In this document: piece after piece, positions 17,340-25,646 of the stretch
Layout of the letters: the number at the start of each line of letters is the position of its first letter
Numbering within the stretch: the first letter of the stretch is position 1
Assembly (NCBI RefSeq): GCF_012844305.1
Contig: NZ_JABANE010000059.1
Location: forward strand, 1 to 58,211
DNA length: 58,211 nucleotides
From: Flammeovirga aprica JL-4
GTDB lineage: Bacteria > Bacteroidota > Bacteroidia > Cytophagales > Flammeovirgaceae
Direction of reading: 5' to 3'
The notes under the pieces: model-generated
The model's input: the letters and a program-made list of their open reading frames with translations, nothing else
Told to the model about the DNA's origin: nothing
Databases searched by the model: none
Translations under genes and position numbers: made by a program

Positions 17340-17415
17340 AATTAATCTTTTTTGATTGAAATAATTTCTAAACCATGTAATTGAGTTACTCTACTGAACT
17401 CAAACTACTTCGTTT

Positions 17416-18534
17416 TTATTCCAGCCTGATTTTAAAGCGTTTGATACTCACACCCATGAGGAAAAAGAAGAAACCGATCAATATTAATGTCTCCTTTAAT
17501 ATAAAGTTAAGTGTGGCACCTTTCAACATGATGCTTTTAATGATAATATTGAAATAGGTGGCGGGTACAATTTTAGAAACAACCTGAAGTGGAAGTGGCA
17601 TATTTTCTATTGGGAAAATAAAGCCAGACAACAACATAGTAGGGAGGAAAAGAGCAAATAAAGAGATCATTAATGCAAGCTGTTGTGTTTCCGCTACCGT
17701 TGAAACAAAAATCCCCAAAGCAAGTACTACCAAACAATACAGAATGATTTCACCAATCAGCAAAACATAGCTACCCATTACAGGTACTTCGAAAATAAAT
17801 TTTCCTAATGCGATAATAAAAGAAGCATTGACGAAGGACAAAAGCAGGTAAGGGATTACTTTTCCGAGTAAAATAATGGAAGCGTGCATTGGCGAGGCTA
17901 ATAAAACTTCCATGGTTCCTGTTTCTTTCTCTCTTGTGATGGCAATGGATGTCATCATGGTGCATACTAACATTAAGATAATGGTAATAAGACCAGGCAC
18001 GAACATATATACTGATTTCAATTCAGGATTGTACCTCATTTCAACTTCAGTATTGATCAATGCCGGAGGAAGGGTTGATGTAGCTGTTATCTCATGTTCC
18101 ATTAAGTATTGCTGTACTTGCATCTGTAGGTAATTGCCAATCTGAGTTCCTGTATTAGGATCAGTGGCATCTGAGATGATCTGCACATCTGCTTTATTCT
18201 CTTTTCTAAGCGTTTCGCTGAAATTTGGAGGGAACACCAATGCGGCTTTTATTCTTCCTTTCTGAAAAGCATCATTAATATCCTCCAAAGAATTAACGTA
18301 ACTATCTAAATCAAAATAGGAGGTAGAGAGCACTTTGTCAATGATTTGAGAACTATGTTCATCTTTTGATTGATCTAATACCGCAATTTTTACATTCTTG
18401 ATTTCGTTGGAGATTGCAAAACCAAATAATACAATTTGTACAATTGGGATTCCAAATAAGATCAATAAAGTACGCTGATCTCTAAAAATATGATAGAACT
18501 CTTTTTTAATGATTCCTTTTAAACGATCAAACAT
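17416..18534 (-). CDS. ABC-2 type transporter permease (YbhS-like)
   Basis: A 372-residue paralogue of the downstream permease with the same layout: an N-terminal helix, a large periplasmic domain and five C-terminal helices. ITREKETGTMEVLLASP is the coupling motif. The start codon is 2 bp from the stop of the upstream ATPase gene, consistent with translational coupling. The two permeases probably form a heterodimeric pore, as YbhS and YbhR do in E. coli. The substrate is unknown; cationic dyes, antibiotics or lipids are typical for this group. Confidence 0.93.
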   Translation of the reverse strand: MFDRLKGIIKKEFYHIFRDQRTLLILFGIPIVQIVLFGFAISNEIKNVKIAVLDQSKDEHSSQIIDKVLSTSYFDLDSYVNSLEDINDAFQKGRIKAALVFPPNFSETLRKENKADVQIISDATDPNTGTQIGNYLQMQVQQYLMEHEITATSTLPPALINTEVEMRYNPELKSVYMFVPGLITIILMLVCTMMTSIAITREKETGTMEVLLASPMHASIILLGKVIPYLLLSFVNASFIIALGKFIFEVPVMGSYVLLIGEIILYCLVVLALGIFVSTVAETQQLALMISLFALFLPTMLLSGFIFPIENMPLPLQVVSKIVPATYFNIIIKSIMLKGATLNFILKETLILIGFFFFLMGVSIKRFKIRLE

Positions 18535-18536
18535 AT

Positions 18537-19283
18537 CTATTGGAGTTTATAATTTTCACCTCTTGCAATTTTCACAAAAACTTCATCCATATTTTCAGAT
18601 TTGAAATCAGCTTTTAATTCCTTTGGAGAGCCATATCCTGCTATTCTACCATCTACCATCATAGAGATACGGTTGCAGTATTCAGCCTCATCCATATAGT
18701 GCGTTGTCACAAATACAGTAGTGTCATTGTCAGCCGCTTCATAGATCATTTCCCAGAACTGTCTTCTTGTAATGGGATCTACTCCACCGGTAGGTTCATC
18801 TAGAAATACAATTTTAGGTTGATGAAGTGTTGCCACTGAAAAAGCTATTTTCTGTTTCCAGCCCAACGGAACTTCTTTTAAAAGTTTATGACTAACGTCT
18901 GAGAGTCCCAACCGTTCAATCATTGCTGTTCCTCTTTCATTCAGTTGCTCTTTAGAAAGGCCATAAATACCGCCAAAGAATTTGATATTTTCCAGAAGAC
19001 TTAAATCATCATAAAGAGAAAATTTTTGACTCATATAGCCGATATTTTTCTTGATTTTCTCCTGTTGAGTAAATACATCAAATCCAGCCACAGTTGCTTC
19101 ACCCGAAGTAGGAGAAAGGAGACCTGTCAGCATTTTCATAGCTGTAGATTTTCCAGCACCATTAGCACCAAGAAAGCCGAAAATTTCTCCTTTTTTTACG
19201 TCAAATGTAATTTCATTGACGGCCTTGAACGAACCAAAAGCTTTAGTCAGTTTTGTGGTTTCAATTATTTTTTCTGAATTCAT
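18537..19283 (-). CDS. ABC transporter ATP-binding protein (second YbhF-like half)
   Basis: A 248-residue nucleotide-binding domain. Walker A is GANGAGKST near residues 40-48 and Walker B is VFLDEPTGGVDP. The signature motif is not LSGGQ but PLGWKQK, the degenerate form typical of the C-terminal half of YbhF, so its ATP site is probably asymmetric with that of its partner. The D-loop and the switch histidine (VTTHYMDEAE) are intact. The gene starts 3 bp from the stop of its upstream neighbour. Together the two genes correspond to a YbhF split in two. Confidence 0.94.
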   Translation of the reverse strand: MNSEKIIETTKLTKAFGSFKAVNEITFDVKKGEIFGFLGANGAGKSTAMKMLTGLLSPTSGEATVAGFDVFTQQEKIKKNIGYMSQKFSLYDDLSLLENIKFFGGIYGLSKEQLNERGTAMIERLGLSDVSHKLLKEVPLGWKQKIAFSVATLHQPKIVFLDEPTGGVDPITRRQFWEMIYEAADNDTTVFVTTHYMDEAEYCNRISMMVDGRIAGYGSPKELKADFKSENMDEVFVKIARGENYKLQ

Positions 19284-19285
19284 AA

Positions 19286-20209
19286 CTATTGCTTTTGATT
19301 ATTCATTAACCGTATAAAAACATCCTCTGTATTGGAAGCTATTTTTTCAATGGAAATATCACTAAAACCTTCCGATGTCAAATGCTTTTTCAGCTCTACT
19401 GTAATATCATCATCTCTTTGGTCAGTGTAATGTAATTTTTCTCCAAATGGAAAAACACTATCAAGAAAAGAGTAAGCTCTCAGTGCTTTGATTAATTTGT
19501 AATTTCCTTCTTTGGCTTCCAATGCGTACAAAGGTTTATCAAAAGAGTTGGCAACATTCTGAGGTGTGTCTATTCTTAGTATTTCTCCATCATTCATTAA
19601 AGCTACTCGGTCACACAAATCAGCTTCATCCATATAAGGGGTGGATACTATAATAGTGATGTTGTGTTGATGTAGGCCTTTTATGATCTGCCAGAATTCT
19701 TTTCTTGAAACAGGATCAACACCAGTAGTGGGTTCGTCCAAAAACAAAACTTTTGGGTAATGAATCAAAGCCGCACACAAAGCTAACTTCTGTTTCATAC
19801 CACCCGACAAAGCTCCAGCTTTTCTATCATTAAAAGGTTCTATCTGCTGATAAATATCTTTGATCAGATTATAGCTTTTCTTGATTGTAGTGCCGAAGAT
19901 TGTAGCAAAAAACTCTAAGTTCTCTTTTACCGATAAATCTTCATAAAGCGAAAATCGCCCAGGCATATAGCCAATATGATTTCGGATATATTGATACTGT
20001 TTATTGGGATCTTTACCCATCACGCTTACATTTCCCTCGTCAGCTAATATCAAGGAATTTAGTATTCTAATCAGTGTAGACTTGCCCGCACCATCAGGAC
20101 CAATCAAACCGAATATTTCATTCTGTTGTACTTCAAAAGAAATACTTTTCAGTGCTTCTACCTCTCCATAATTTTTGGTGAGGTTTTTTACTTCAATGAC
20201 AGCCATCAT
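19286..20209 (-). CDS. ABC transporter ATP-binding protein (first YbhF-like half)
   Basis: A nucleotide-binding subunit of about 307 residues. The start at 20209 or 20206 (MMAVIEVKNL) avoids overlap with the hlyD gene; the longer frame from 20245 would overlap it by 32 bp. Walker A is GPDGAGKST, the signature is the canonical LSGGMKQK, and Walker B is VLFLDEPTTGVDP. A C-terminal extension of about 90 residues follows the ATPase fold, as in the first half of YbhF. It should work with the degenerate-signature ATPase directly downstream to power the exporter. Confidence 0.94.
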   Translation of the reverse strand: MMAVIEVKNLTKNYGEVEALKSISFEVQQNEIFGLIGPDGAGKSTLIRILNSLILADEGNVSVMGKDPNKQYQYIRNHIGYMPGRFSLYEDLSVKENLEFFATIFGTTIKKSYNLIKDIYQQIEPFNDRKAGALSGGMKQKLALCAALIHYPKVLFLDEPTTGVDPVSRKEFWQIIKGLHQHNITIIVSTPYMDEADLCDRVALMNDGEILRIDTPQNVANSFDKPLYALEAKEGNYKLIKALRAYSFLDSVFPFGEKLHYTDQRDDDITVELKKHLTSEGFSDISIEKIASNTEDVFIRLMNNQKQ

Positions 20210-20213
20210 GCTA

Positions 20214-21131
20214 TTATTTAAAGTTGATTTCAGCCGGCATTCCAATTCTAAAGTAACCGTCCTTATTCTCTACTTTCACTTTAAAAGCATAAATAAGGCT
20301 TACTCTTTCTTCTTTTGTCTGAATTGTCTTTGGAGTAAATTCAGCCTTGTCTGAAATCCATCCCACAGTGCCTTCTGTTTGATTCATTTCTCCTTCTTTA
20401 CCATCTGTTAGAACAATTACTTTTTGTCCAACTTTAATGGAAGATAATTGTGAAGCAGAAGCGTAGGCTTTCACTTTTAAAGTAGATAAATCGGCTACTT
20501 TGTAAAGCGGTTTTCCCGTTGAAGTCATTTCTCCTTTTTCCGCGAATTTCTGTAGAACAGTACCTTTCACCGGTGAAACGATAGCACAACGACTGATTTG
20601 TTCATTGATAAGGTCTACTTTTCTGCTAAGCGGTTCATACTGACTCATCGTTGCTTTATTAGAGTCTTTGATTTTTCTTCTTGTAGCCTCCAGTTGTTTG
20701 TCATTAATAGCTAAAGAAGAGTTGACATTGTCCAACTGTTGTTGGGTTGCCGCTTCATTAGAAAATAGTTTTTCAAGTCGGTCTTTATCAATCATAAGTT
20801 TCTTTTTTTGAGCCTCATAAACTGCTATTTGTTCATGAATACTCATCACTTTGGCACCTAAAGATGCAATATTTGCTTCCACCTCTTCCTTTTGAAGCTG
20901 AAGCAAAACAGTGTCGATCTGACCAATTTTTTCACCGCTTTTAATTTTATCTCCTTCTTCAATTTTAAGGTCAATGATTCTCCCTTGTCCTTCAGAGGAA
21001 ACGATAACTTCAACGGCTTCAAAATTACCGTAAGCATCTGATTTATCACTGTCTGTATTACAACTTAAAAATGAAGCTGAGAGGAATAAACTGATAAATA
21101 TTGATGTTGGATTAAATGATCTATTTTTCAT
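20214..21131 (-). CDS. HlyD/YbhG-family membrane fusion lipoprotein
   Basis: A 305-residue periplasmic adaptor linking the inner-membrane ABC exporter to TolC. The N-terminus is a lipoprotein signal with a lipobox at SFLSC (cysteine at about residue 24), so it should be lipid-anchored rather than membrane-spanning. The biotinyl-lipoyl halves are GQGRIIDLKIEEGDKIKSGE (first) and CAIVSPVKGTVLQKFAEKGE (second). They flank an alpha-hairpin coiled coil (about residues 85-165) with the usual TQQQLDN tip region. A beta-barrel follows to the C-terminus. It lies between tolC and the ATPases in the operon. Confidence 0.93.
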   Translation of the reverse strand: MKNRSFNPTSIFISLFLSASFLSCNTDSDKSDAYGNFEAVEVIVSSEGQGRIIDLKIEEGDKIKSGEKIGQIDTVLLQLQKEEVEANIASLGAKVMSIHEQIAVYEAQKKKLMIDKDRLEKLFSNEAATQQQLDNVNSSLAINDKQLEATRRKIKDSNKATMSQYEPLSRKVDLINEQISRCAIVSPVKGTVLQKFAEKGEMTSTGKPLYKVADLSTLKVKAYASASQLSSIKVGQKVIVLTDGKEGEMNQTEGTVGWISDKAEFTPKTIQTKEERVSLIYAFKVKVENKDGYFRIGMPAEINFK

Positions 21132-21159
21132 TGGAATTGATTTTATATTGAGTTGGAGA

Positions 21160-22434
21160 TTACAGAAGACCTTTTGTCATTGCCAAGTGATATTGAGTTT
21201 GCAATAACTCTAATTCATGGTTCGATAAATTTAATTTGGCATCGACCATGGCATTTAACGAAGACACATATTCAGAAGAGGTAGCGGCGCCATTGTCCAA
21301 AGCACCCTTAGAGCGTTTTGTTTTTCTCTCATGAATTTTAATGATTTCATGGTCTTCCGAAATAAGGCTGTGAAGTTGATCAATACGAGACTGTATTTGA
21401 GAAATTTGAATATTCAAACTCTTGTTGAAAGCTTCCATTTCAGTATTGATTATCTCTTTTTGAATTTGTGTTACCTGTCTTTCTTTTTTGTTTTTTCCAT
21501 AATCAAAAGGAGACCACTTTACTCTGACACCAAACTGATAAAATGTGTCGCCATTGATTTCAAAGAAGTTATAAGGGTTAGGATTACCATAACCACCCAA
21601 CGCATATAACGAAATTTTAGGCATCCTTTCAGTTTGTAATAAGTCTTTACTTCTATCCATTTTTGAAGATTGAAGCTGATACATCATTAATTCAGGTCTA
21701 TTGATTTCAGAAGAATTGTCATTGAGGATAGTAGGCCTGACAAGTACAAATTGATTCCACTCACTTTCTCTTTCTAACCAAATCCCTAACACTTTTAACG
21801 CACCATTTTTCTGTGCTTCAATAGAGTGTAATTTCTGTTTTGTTTTATGATATTCAACTCTCAAAGCATCTGTAGTATTAGGCAGAACAACACCGCCTTT
21901 TTCAAGAGCTTCTATCTCTTTGAGTTGGTTTTCGATTTCTTTAATTACTCCTTCTTTAATCAGCAGTTCTTGTTCTTGATAACTCAAAGCGGCAAAGTAA
22001 ACCTGTGATACAGATTCTTTTATCTTAAATTGACTCACTTCATTTTGCTGCAATTTGATATTGAAATCAGCATCCTTGTCAGCAAGACGTTTCTTTTTTA
22101 TAGCTCCGTCATAAAGTAGATAATCCATTGAAGCATAGGTTTGCCATTGTGTCTTTGGAATATCTGGAAATAACCCAATTTGAGCCACTTCTGGGTCAGT
22201 AGGGGAAACTACATCAGAAAAGTAACCTACCTGACCTTGTAAGTTAAATTTTGGAAGCTTATTCTTTTGAATAGCTTCTACCTCATTGTCGTGCATTCTT
22301 TCAAACATTTCTTTCTGCTGTGCGATAGGATGCTTCTCAAGTGCTTCCTGTTCCGCCTGCTCAAACGTAAGCGTGGTTTGCCCGAATGCCTGATAACTGA
22401 GGGTTGCAAATAATAAAATTAGTATTCGATTCAT
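21160..22434 (-). CDS. TolC-family outer-membrane efflux protein
   Basis: A 424-residue outer-membrane channel. A signal peptide ends near residue 18 (SYQAFGQ). Two internally repeated halves rich in long amphipathic helices follow; the first starts TLTFEQAEQEALEKHPIAQQK and the second includes RPELMMYQLQSSKMDRSK, typical of the outer-membrane efflux domain. KWSPFDYGKNKKERQ marks a barrel-strand turn in the second half. It should trimerise and receive substrates from the adjacent HlyD-type adaptor. Having its own TolC gene in the operon makes the exporter self-contained. The start lies 3 bp after the tetR stop. Confidence 0.92.
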   Translation of the reverse strand: MNRILILLFATLSYQAFGQTTLTFEQAEQEALEKHPIAQQKEMFERMHDNEVEAIQKNKLPKFNLQGQVGYFSDVVSPTDPEVAQIGLFPDIPKTQWQTYASMDYLLYDGAIKKKRLADKDADFNIKLQQNEVSQFKIKESVSQVYFAALSYQEQELLIKEGVIKEIENQLKEIEALEKGGVVLPNTTDALRVEYHKTKQKLHSIEAQKNGALKVLGIWLERESEWNQFVLVRPTILNDNSSEINRPELMMYQLQSSKMDRSKDLLQTERMPKISLYALGGYGNPNPYNFFEINGDTFYQFGVRVKWSPFDYGKNKKERQVTQIQKEIINTEMEAFNKSLNIQISQIQSRIDQLHSLISEDHEIIKIHERKTKRSKGALDNGAATSSEYVSSLNAMVDAKLNLSNHELELLQTQYHLAMTKGLL

Positions 22435-22437
22435 GCC

Positions 22438-23022
22438 TTATTTGATCTTTATTCCTGAAAGGATGATTTGAGGAAGTGTTTTCTTTCTTTCTTCAAGAAA
22501 TTCTTCAAAAGTGGTGCTTTTTTCAAGTCCTAAACCAATAAGCATAGGCCTGGCAATAAACGGAAAAACACAACTTCCAATAATTGTTGTAGCAAGCTGA
22601 AAAGGATCAATTCCTTTAAACTCTTCATCCTCTTGTAGTTCTACACCTAATTGTACTATTCCTTCAGAAATTTCTGGTGGCGGAACAAAGGGCATATTAT
22701 TCATACTTAGTTCTCCAAGTATAAATGTTAGAAGGAGAGGGTTCTCTTTTAACGAATTGATATATCCTTCAACAAAGTTTTGAATACGATCTTCTAAAGG
22801 GATGCCTTTTTGAAACATTTGCTGTTTTAAAGGAAGCAGCATTTTACGAATCAAGTCAACGAACACTTCTTTAAATAGTCCTTCCTTATTTTTGAAATAA
22901 TAATGAAGGAGAGCTTTGTTGACTCCTGCAGTATCTGCAATTTCTTGCATTCTTGTACCGCTCTTGCCTTTTTTTTGAAATATATCTCTTGCTACTTCAA
23001 GTATCTTTTCTCTTGAATCCAT
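22438..23022 (-). CDS. TetR/AcrR-family transcriptional regulator
   Basis: A 194-residue dimeric repressor, first gene of the exporter operon. The N-terminal helix-turn-helix spans about residues 20-50 (GTRMQEIADTAGVNKALLHY then YFKNKEGLF), the standard TetR signature. The C-terminal ligand-binding domain is all-helical and unrecognised in detail. Three near-identical palindromes lie directly upstream, the nearest abutting the start codon, so autoregulation and repression of the exporter are very likely. The arrangement parallels CecR (YbiH) upstream of ybhGFSR in E. coli. The inducing ligand is unknown. Confidence 0.94.
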   Translation of the reverse strand: MDSREKILEVARDIFQKKGKSGTRMQEIADTAGVNKALLHYYFKNKEGLFKEVFVDLIRKMLLPLKQQMFQKGIPLEDRIQNFVEGYINSLKENPLLLTFILGELSMNNMPFVPPPEISEGIVQLGVELQEDEEFKGIDPFQLATTIIGSCVFPFIARPMLIGLGLEKSTTFEEFLEERKKTLPQIILSGIKIK

Positions 23023-23100
23023 TTAACTATTTGGTTAATTATTACACAATAGTAACTAACCATTTGGTTAAAGTCAAGATATTTTTAACTAAATGGTTAA
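23023..23100. promoter_or_regulatory. Triple palindromic operator of the TetR-type regulator
   Basis: Three copies of a TTAACyAwwTGGTTAA-type palindrome lie at 23023-23038, 23057-23070 (TAACCATTTGGTTA) and 23085-23100. Their centres are 33 and 29 bp apart, close to three helical turns. The first ends one base before the tetR start codon. The copies match each other far better than chance in an AT-rich intergenic region, and the position fits a repressor site covering the operon promoter. Confidence 0.8.
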
Positions 23101-24129
23101 ATATGATGTTAATTTTTTTACTCTTCAATTATGCTTGTGATTTTTCATTGCTTTTTTGAGCTTTCAATATTTCATTTTTCAAACTTCGAGAAAGATTTGG
23201 TTTACTGACTAATGATAATTGTACGTGTTTATGAAAATTGAATTAATCGAAGTTGGAATTGATTTTATTTGAGTAAGGTTTTGCCGTATGAGATATAATT
23301 GTTATGCCTTTTTATTAATCCAATACTCTTTAAATTGTAATAACTTTGTTCAATTCTGACATGTCTTTGAAAATCTTGAGAATTGAAACGATTTAATTAA
23401 AGTTTGAGAAGTTATAATGCCATAGTACTTATGTGTAAATAACACTACTTAAAATGTAATTATTTGTAGAATCTATTGTGAGGAGCGAATATATTTTCAT
23501 AATGATCAAAATATATCACTGTGTTTATTTTTATTTTTTTGATTAAACATTACATTCGAATTGCGAAAGTAAAGTGAATGTATTTTACTTCGTAATACAG
23601 CAGGTAAACTATTTTTTTAGCAGTGTACGTTTCTCAACAATAACGCTAAAATTAAAATTATTTAAAATATGAAAGACAAACTTAAGGAGCTAGGTATATT
23701 CAGTATATATGATCTCAATGAATGAAATCTGGTAAACTAGAATCTAAAAATGATAATTACTCCTAATAGAATTAAATGCTATTCTATAAAAATCAAGTGT
23801 ATTCAATATTTGATAATAATTCAATAATTAAAAGTGTTTGAACCTTACTCTAATAGTTTTTGAAAATCTATTTGTGATATGATTCAAATAACAACAAACT
23901 GTTTCAATAAAATTTAAATAAAGATCGTTTATGAGTTTGTCTTGAAAAAAGATGAATAGGTATTAAAACAAAATCAATTTATATCAAGAAATGCTTTTTG
24001 GAAGAGTGGTACAAGAAGAGAAAACTTTAAGCTATGGAGTTTTAAGAGGTGCCCTTTAATGGAGTGTGTAAATAATATAAACCTTTGTGGAAATACTAGG
24101 CTAAGTAAACGTAATAAACCAAACAGCTG
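23101..24129. other. Long AT-rich intergenic region before the CIS operon
   Basis: About 1.03 kb with no supportable gene; stop codons are dense in all frames. It separates the minus-strand exporter operon from the plus-strand injection-system operon and must contain the promoter and leader of the latter. I see no convincing TTTG/TAnnTTTG pair, tRNA, att-like direct repeat or transposase remnant. A short ORF at 23669-23725 (18 codons) is not convincing. Confidence 0.5.
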
Positions 24130-24648
24130 ATGATTTCTATACTGACAGAGTTTCTACAAAATGAGCTAATTGATCTGATTTCAACGTCTGGCAAGAATGT
24201 GAAAGTACATGTTGGACCAATTATAGGTGCAGAAGGTGAAGTGCAGATTGTAAATGCTGCTGGTGAGTCTTTATTGCTCATCAACCTGATCAATTTATCG
24301 GAAGAGATTTATGGTACTGTAAAGATGCAACCCAACGCTACTACCTTAAACTTGAAATACATGTTTTCGGTGTCCAATAGTGAAAACCATCTTGAAGCAT
24401 TAAGCATTCTTTCTGATGTGATTTCTTATTTTACCAACCATCATACTTTTACTCCTGACAATGGCCCAGGTATAGAAGGGTTAAGACAGATGAACTTCAA
24501 AATGTACAATATGGAAGATAAGGATCTTTCAGGTGTATTTATAAGTATGGGTATGAAGAAGATACCAAGCGTTTTCTACGAATGTAGAATGGTAACAATC
24601 AAAAATGCCACAACTTCACCAATGAGTGGAAGCTTAGCAGGCTGGTAA
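24130..24648 (+). CDS. Pvc16/Afp16-family (DUF4255) tail cap protein
   Basis: A 172-residue soluble protein at the head of the injection-system operon. The N-terminal ILTEFLQNELIDLI followed by a beta-rich body (NAAGESLLLINLINLSEE, then LNLKYMFSVSNS) fits DUF4255. In Afp and PVC this family (Afp16/Pvc16) caps the distal end of tube and sheath and sets their termination. The middle LEALSILSDVISYFTNHHTF matches the family's helix before the C-terminal strands. Being directly upstream of an unknown gene and the sheath gene is the usual place in Bacteroidota clusters. The assignment comes from pattern and context. Confidence 0.75.
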   Translation: MISILTEFLQNELIDLISTSGKNVKVHVGPIIGAEGEVQIVNAAGESLLLINLINLSEEIYGTVKMQPNATTLNLKYMFSVSNSENHLEALSILSDVISYFTNHHTFTPDNGPGIEGLRQMNFKMYNMEDKDLSGVFISMGMKKIPSVFYECRMVTIKNATTSPMSGSLAGW

Positions 24649-24662
24649 ATTTAAGGTAAATC

Positions 24663-25520
24663 ATGGCATCATTACAGAAAATAACTTCAATAAGGTTTCT
24701 TCCTGTACTGCGTATAACAGCAAACTTTTCAGAATTTGAATCAGAAAATGCATTTTTTGATATCAGATCTCTTAACAGTACAGAAGATCTATTGAGAAAA
24801 ATAGGGGTGGTACACCGTCCAGTTGACAATCAATGGCAAAGCAGTATTGCACAAACTGATATTGAAAGAAGCCTATTGATATTGGATCAGATGGATGATG
24901 AATATCTTTATTTTTCTATCTCTTCAAGATCAATAGAAAGCTATTATCTGGCTGACTTTCCAATAGAAAATATAGAAGATACTATTTTTACAGGAGAGGT
25001 GACCTTTAATAAAAAAGCAGGTGAAATGCAGTTTGATGAAGCTTTAAAACTTTCAAGCAAATCTGAATATTTTACACAGCTTGGTGCACATGAACTGCCA
25101 ATACAGTATGCTCAACTCCAATCAATTTTTGCTATCGTTAAACTGAGTAAAAAATCTTTTACAGAAGGCTTGACGCATCTTTATAAGTCGATGCAGCCTT
25201 GGAAAGTGGATTTTTTGATCAATAGCAGAAAGCTGAAGTTTAGATATATCATTCAGAAACCAGTTTTTGAAAAGTATAAAATCATCACACCGAAAGGTGA
25301 AAAAGAATATAAGCAAATTATAAATGAGGGAAAATTAGAGTTTACTTCTTCTGTAACTACGAGTGCATCTCCTTTATTTTTAAAAGGAAAACAACTTCAA
25401 TTGAGTGCATTAGTGGACGGGGAATGGAAAATAATCAAACAGAAACTTTCTTCTCCAACTACAGGAAGCTTAAACTTTGATCCGAAAACAAAAGAACCTC
25501 TATGGATAATGAATATGTAG
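24663..25520 (+). CDS. Hypothetical CIS-associated protein
   Basis: A 285-residue soluble protein with no signal peptide and no family that I recognise. It is mostly beta-strand-like, and one segment (EGKLEFTSSVTTSASPLFLK) resembles the edge of a jelly-roll or sandwich. It begins 14 bp after the cap gene and sits upstream of the sheath gene, so it is surely part of the same transcript. It could be a cap accessory, an assembly factor or a structural decoration of the distal end. None of these can be chosen from sequence alone. Confidence 0.65.
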   Translation: MASLQKITSIRFLPVLRITANFSEFESENAFFDIRSLNSTEDLLRKIGVVHRPVDNQWQSSIAQTDIERSLLILDQMDDEYLYFSISSRSIESYYLADFPIENIEDTIFTGEVTFNKKAGEMQFDEALKLSSKSEYFTQLGAHELPIQYAQLQSIFAIVKLSKKSFTEGLTHLYKSMQPWKVDFLINSRKLKFRYIIQKPVFEKYKIITPKGEKEYKQIINEGKLEFTSSVTTSASPLFLKGKQLQLSALVDGEWKIIKQKLSSPTTGSLNFDPKTKEPLWIMNM

Positions 25521-25646
25521 TATTTCAATGGGCTAATCAAACTAACTGTCATTTCTTCAATCTAAGTGATGGCAATTCAACCCGATGCAAATGCTAACTA
25601 TTATAAAGCAGTTAATTTTTTAACGAAAACAAAAACAATTGTCATC

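Noticed and set aside
23669..23725. 18-codon ORF in the gene-free region, followed by an overlapping 14-codon ORF (ATGA)
   Set aside because: Too short and isolated to support. It may be a frameshifted remnant, but there is no recognisable family.
25566..25646. Extended sheath start at GTG 25566 or ATG 25569
   Set aside because: The sheath family begins at MAIRIATPGVYI. The extra 27 residues have no family likeness and are probably leader sequence.
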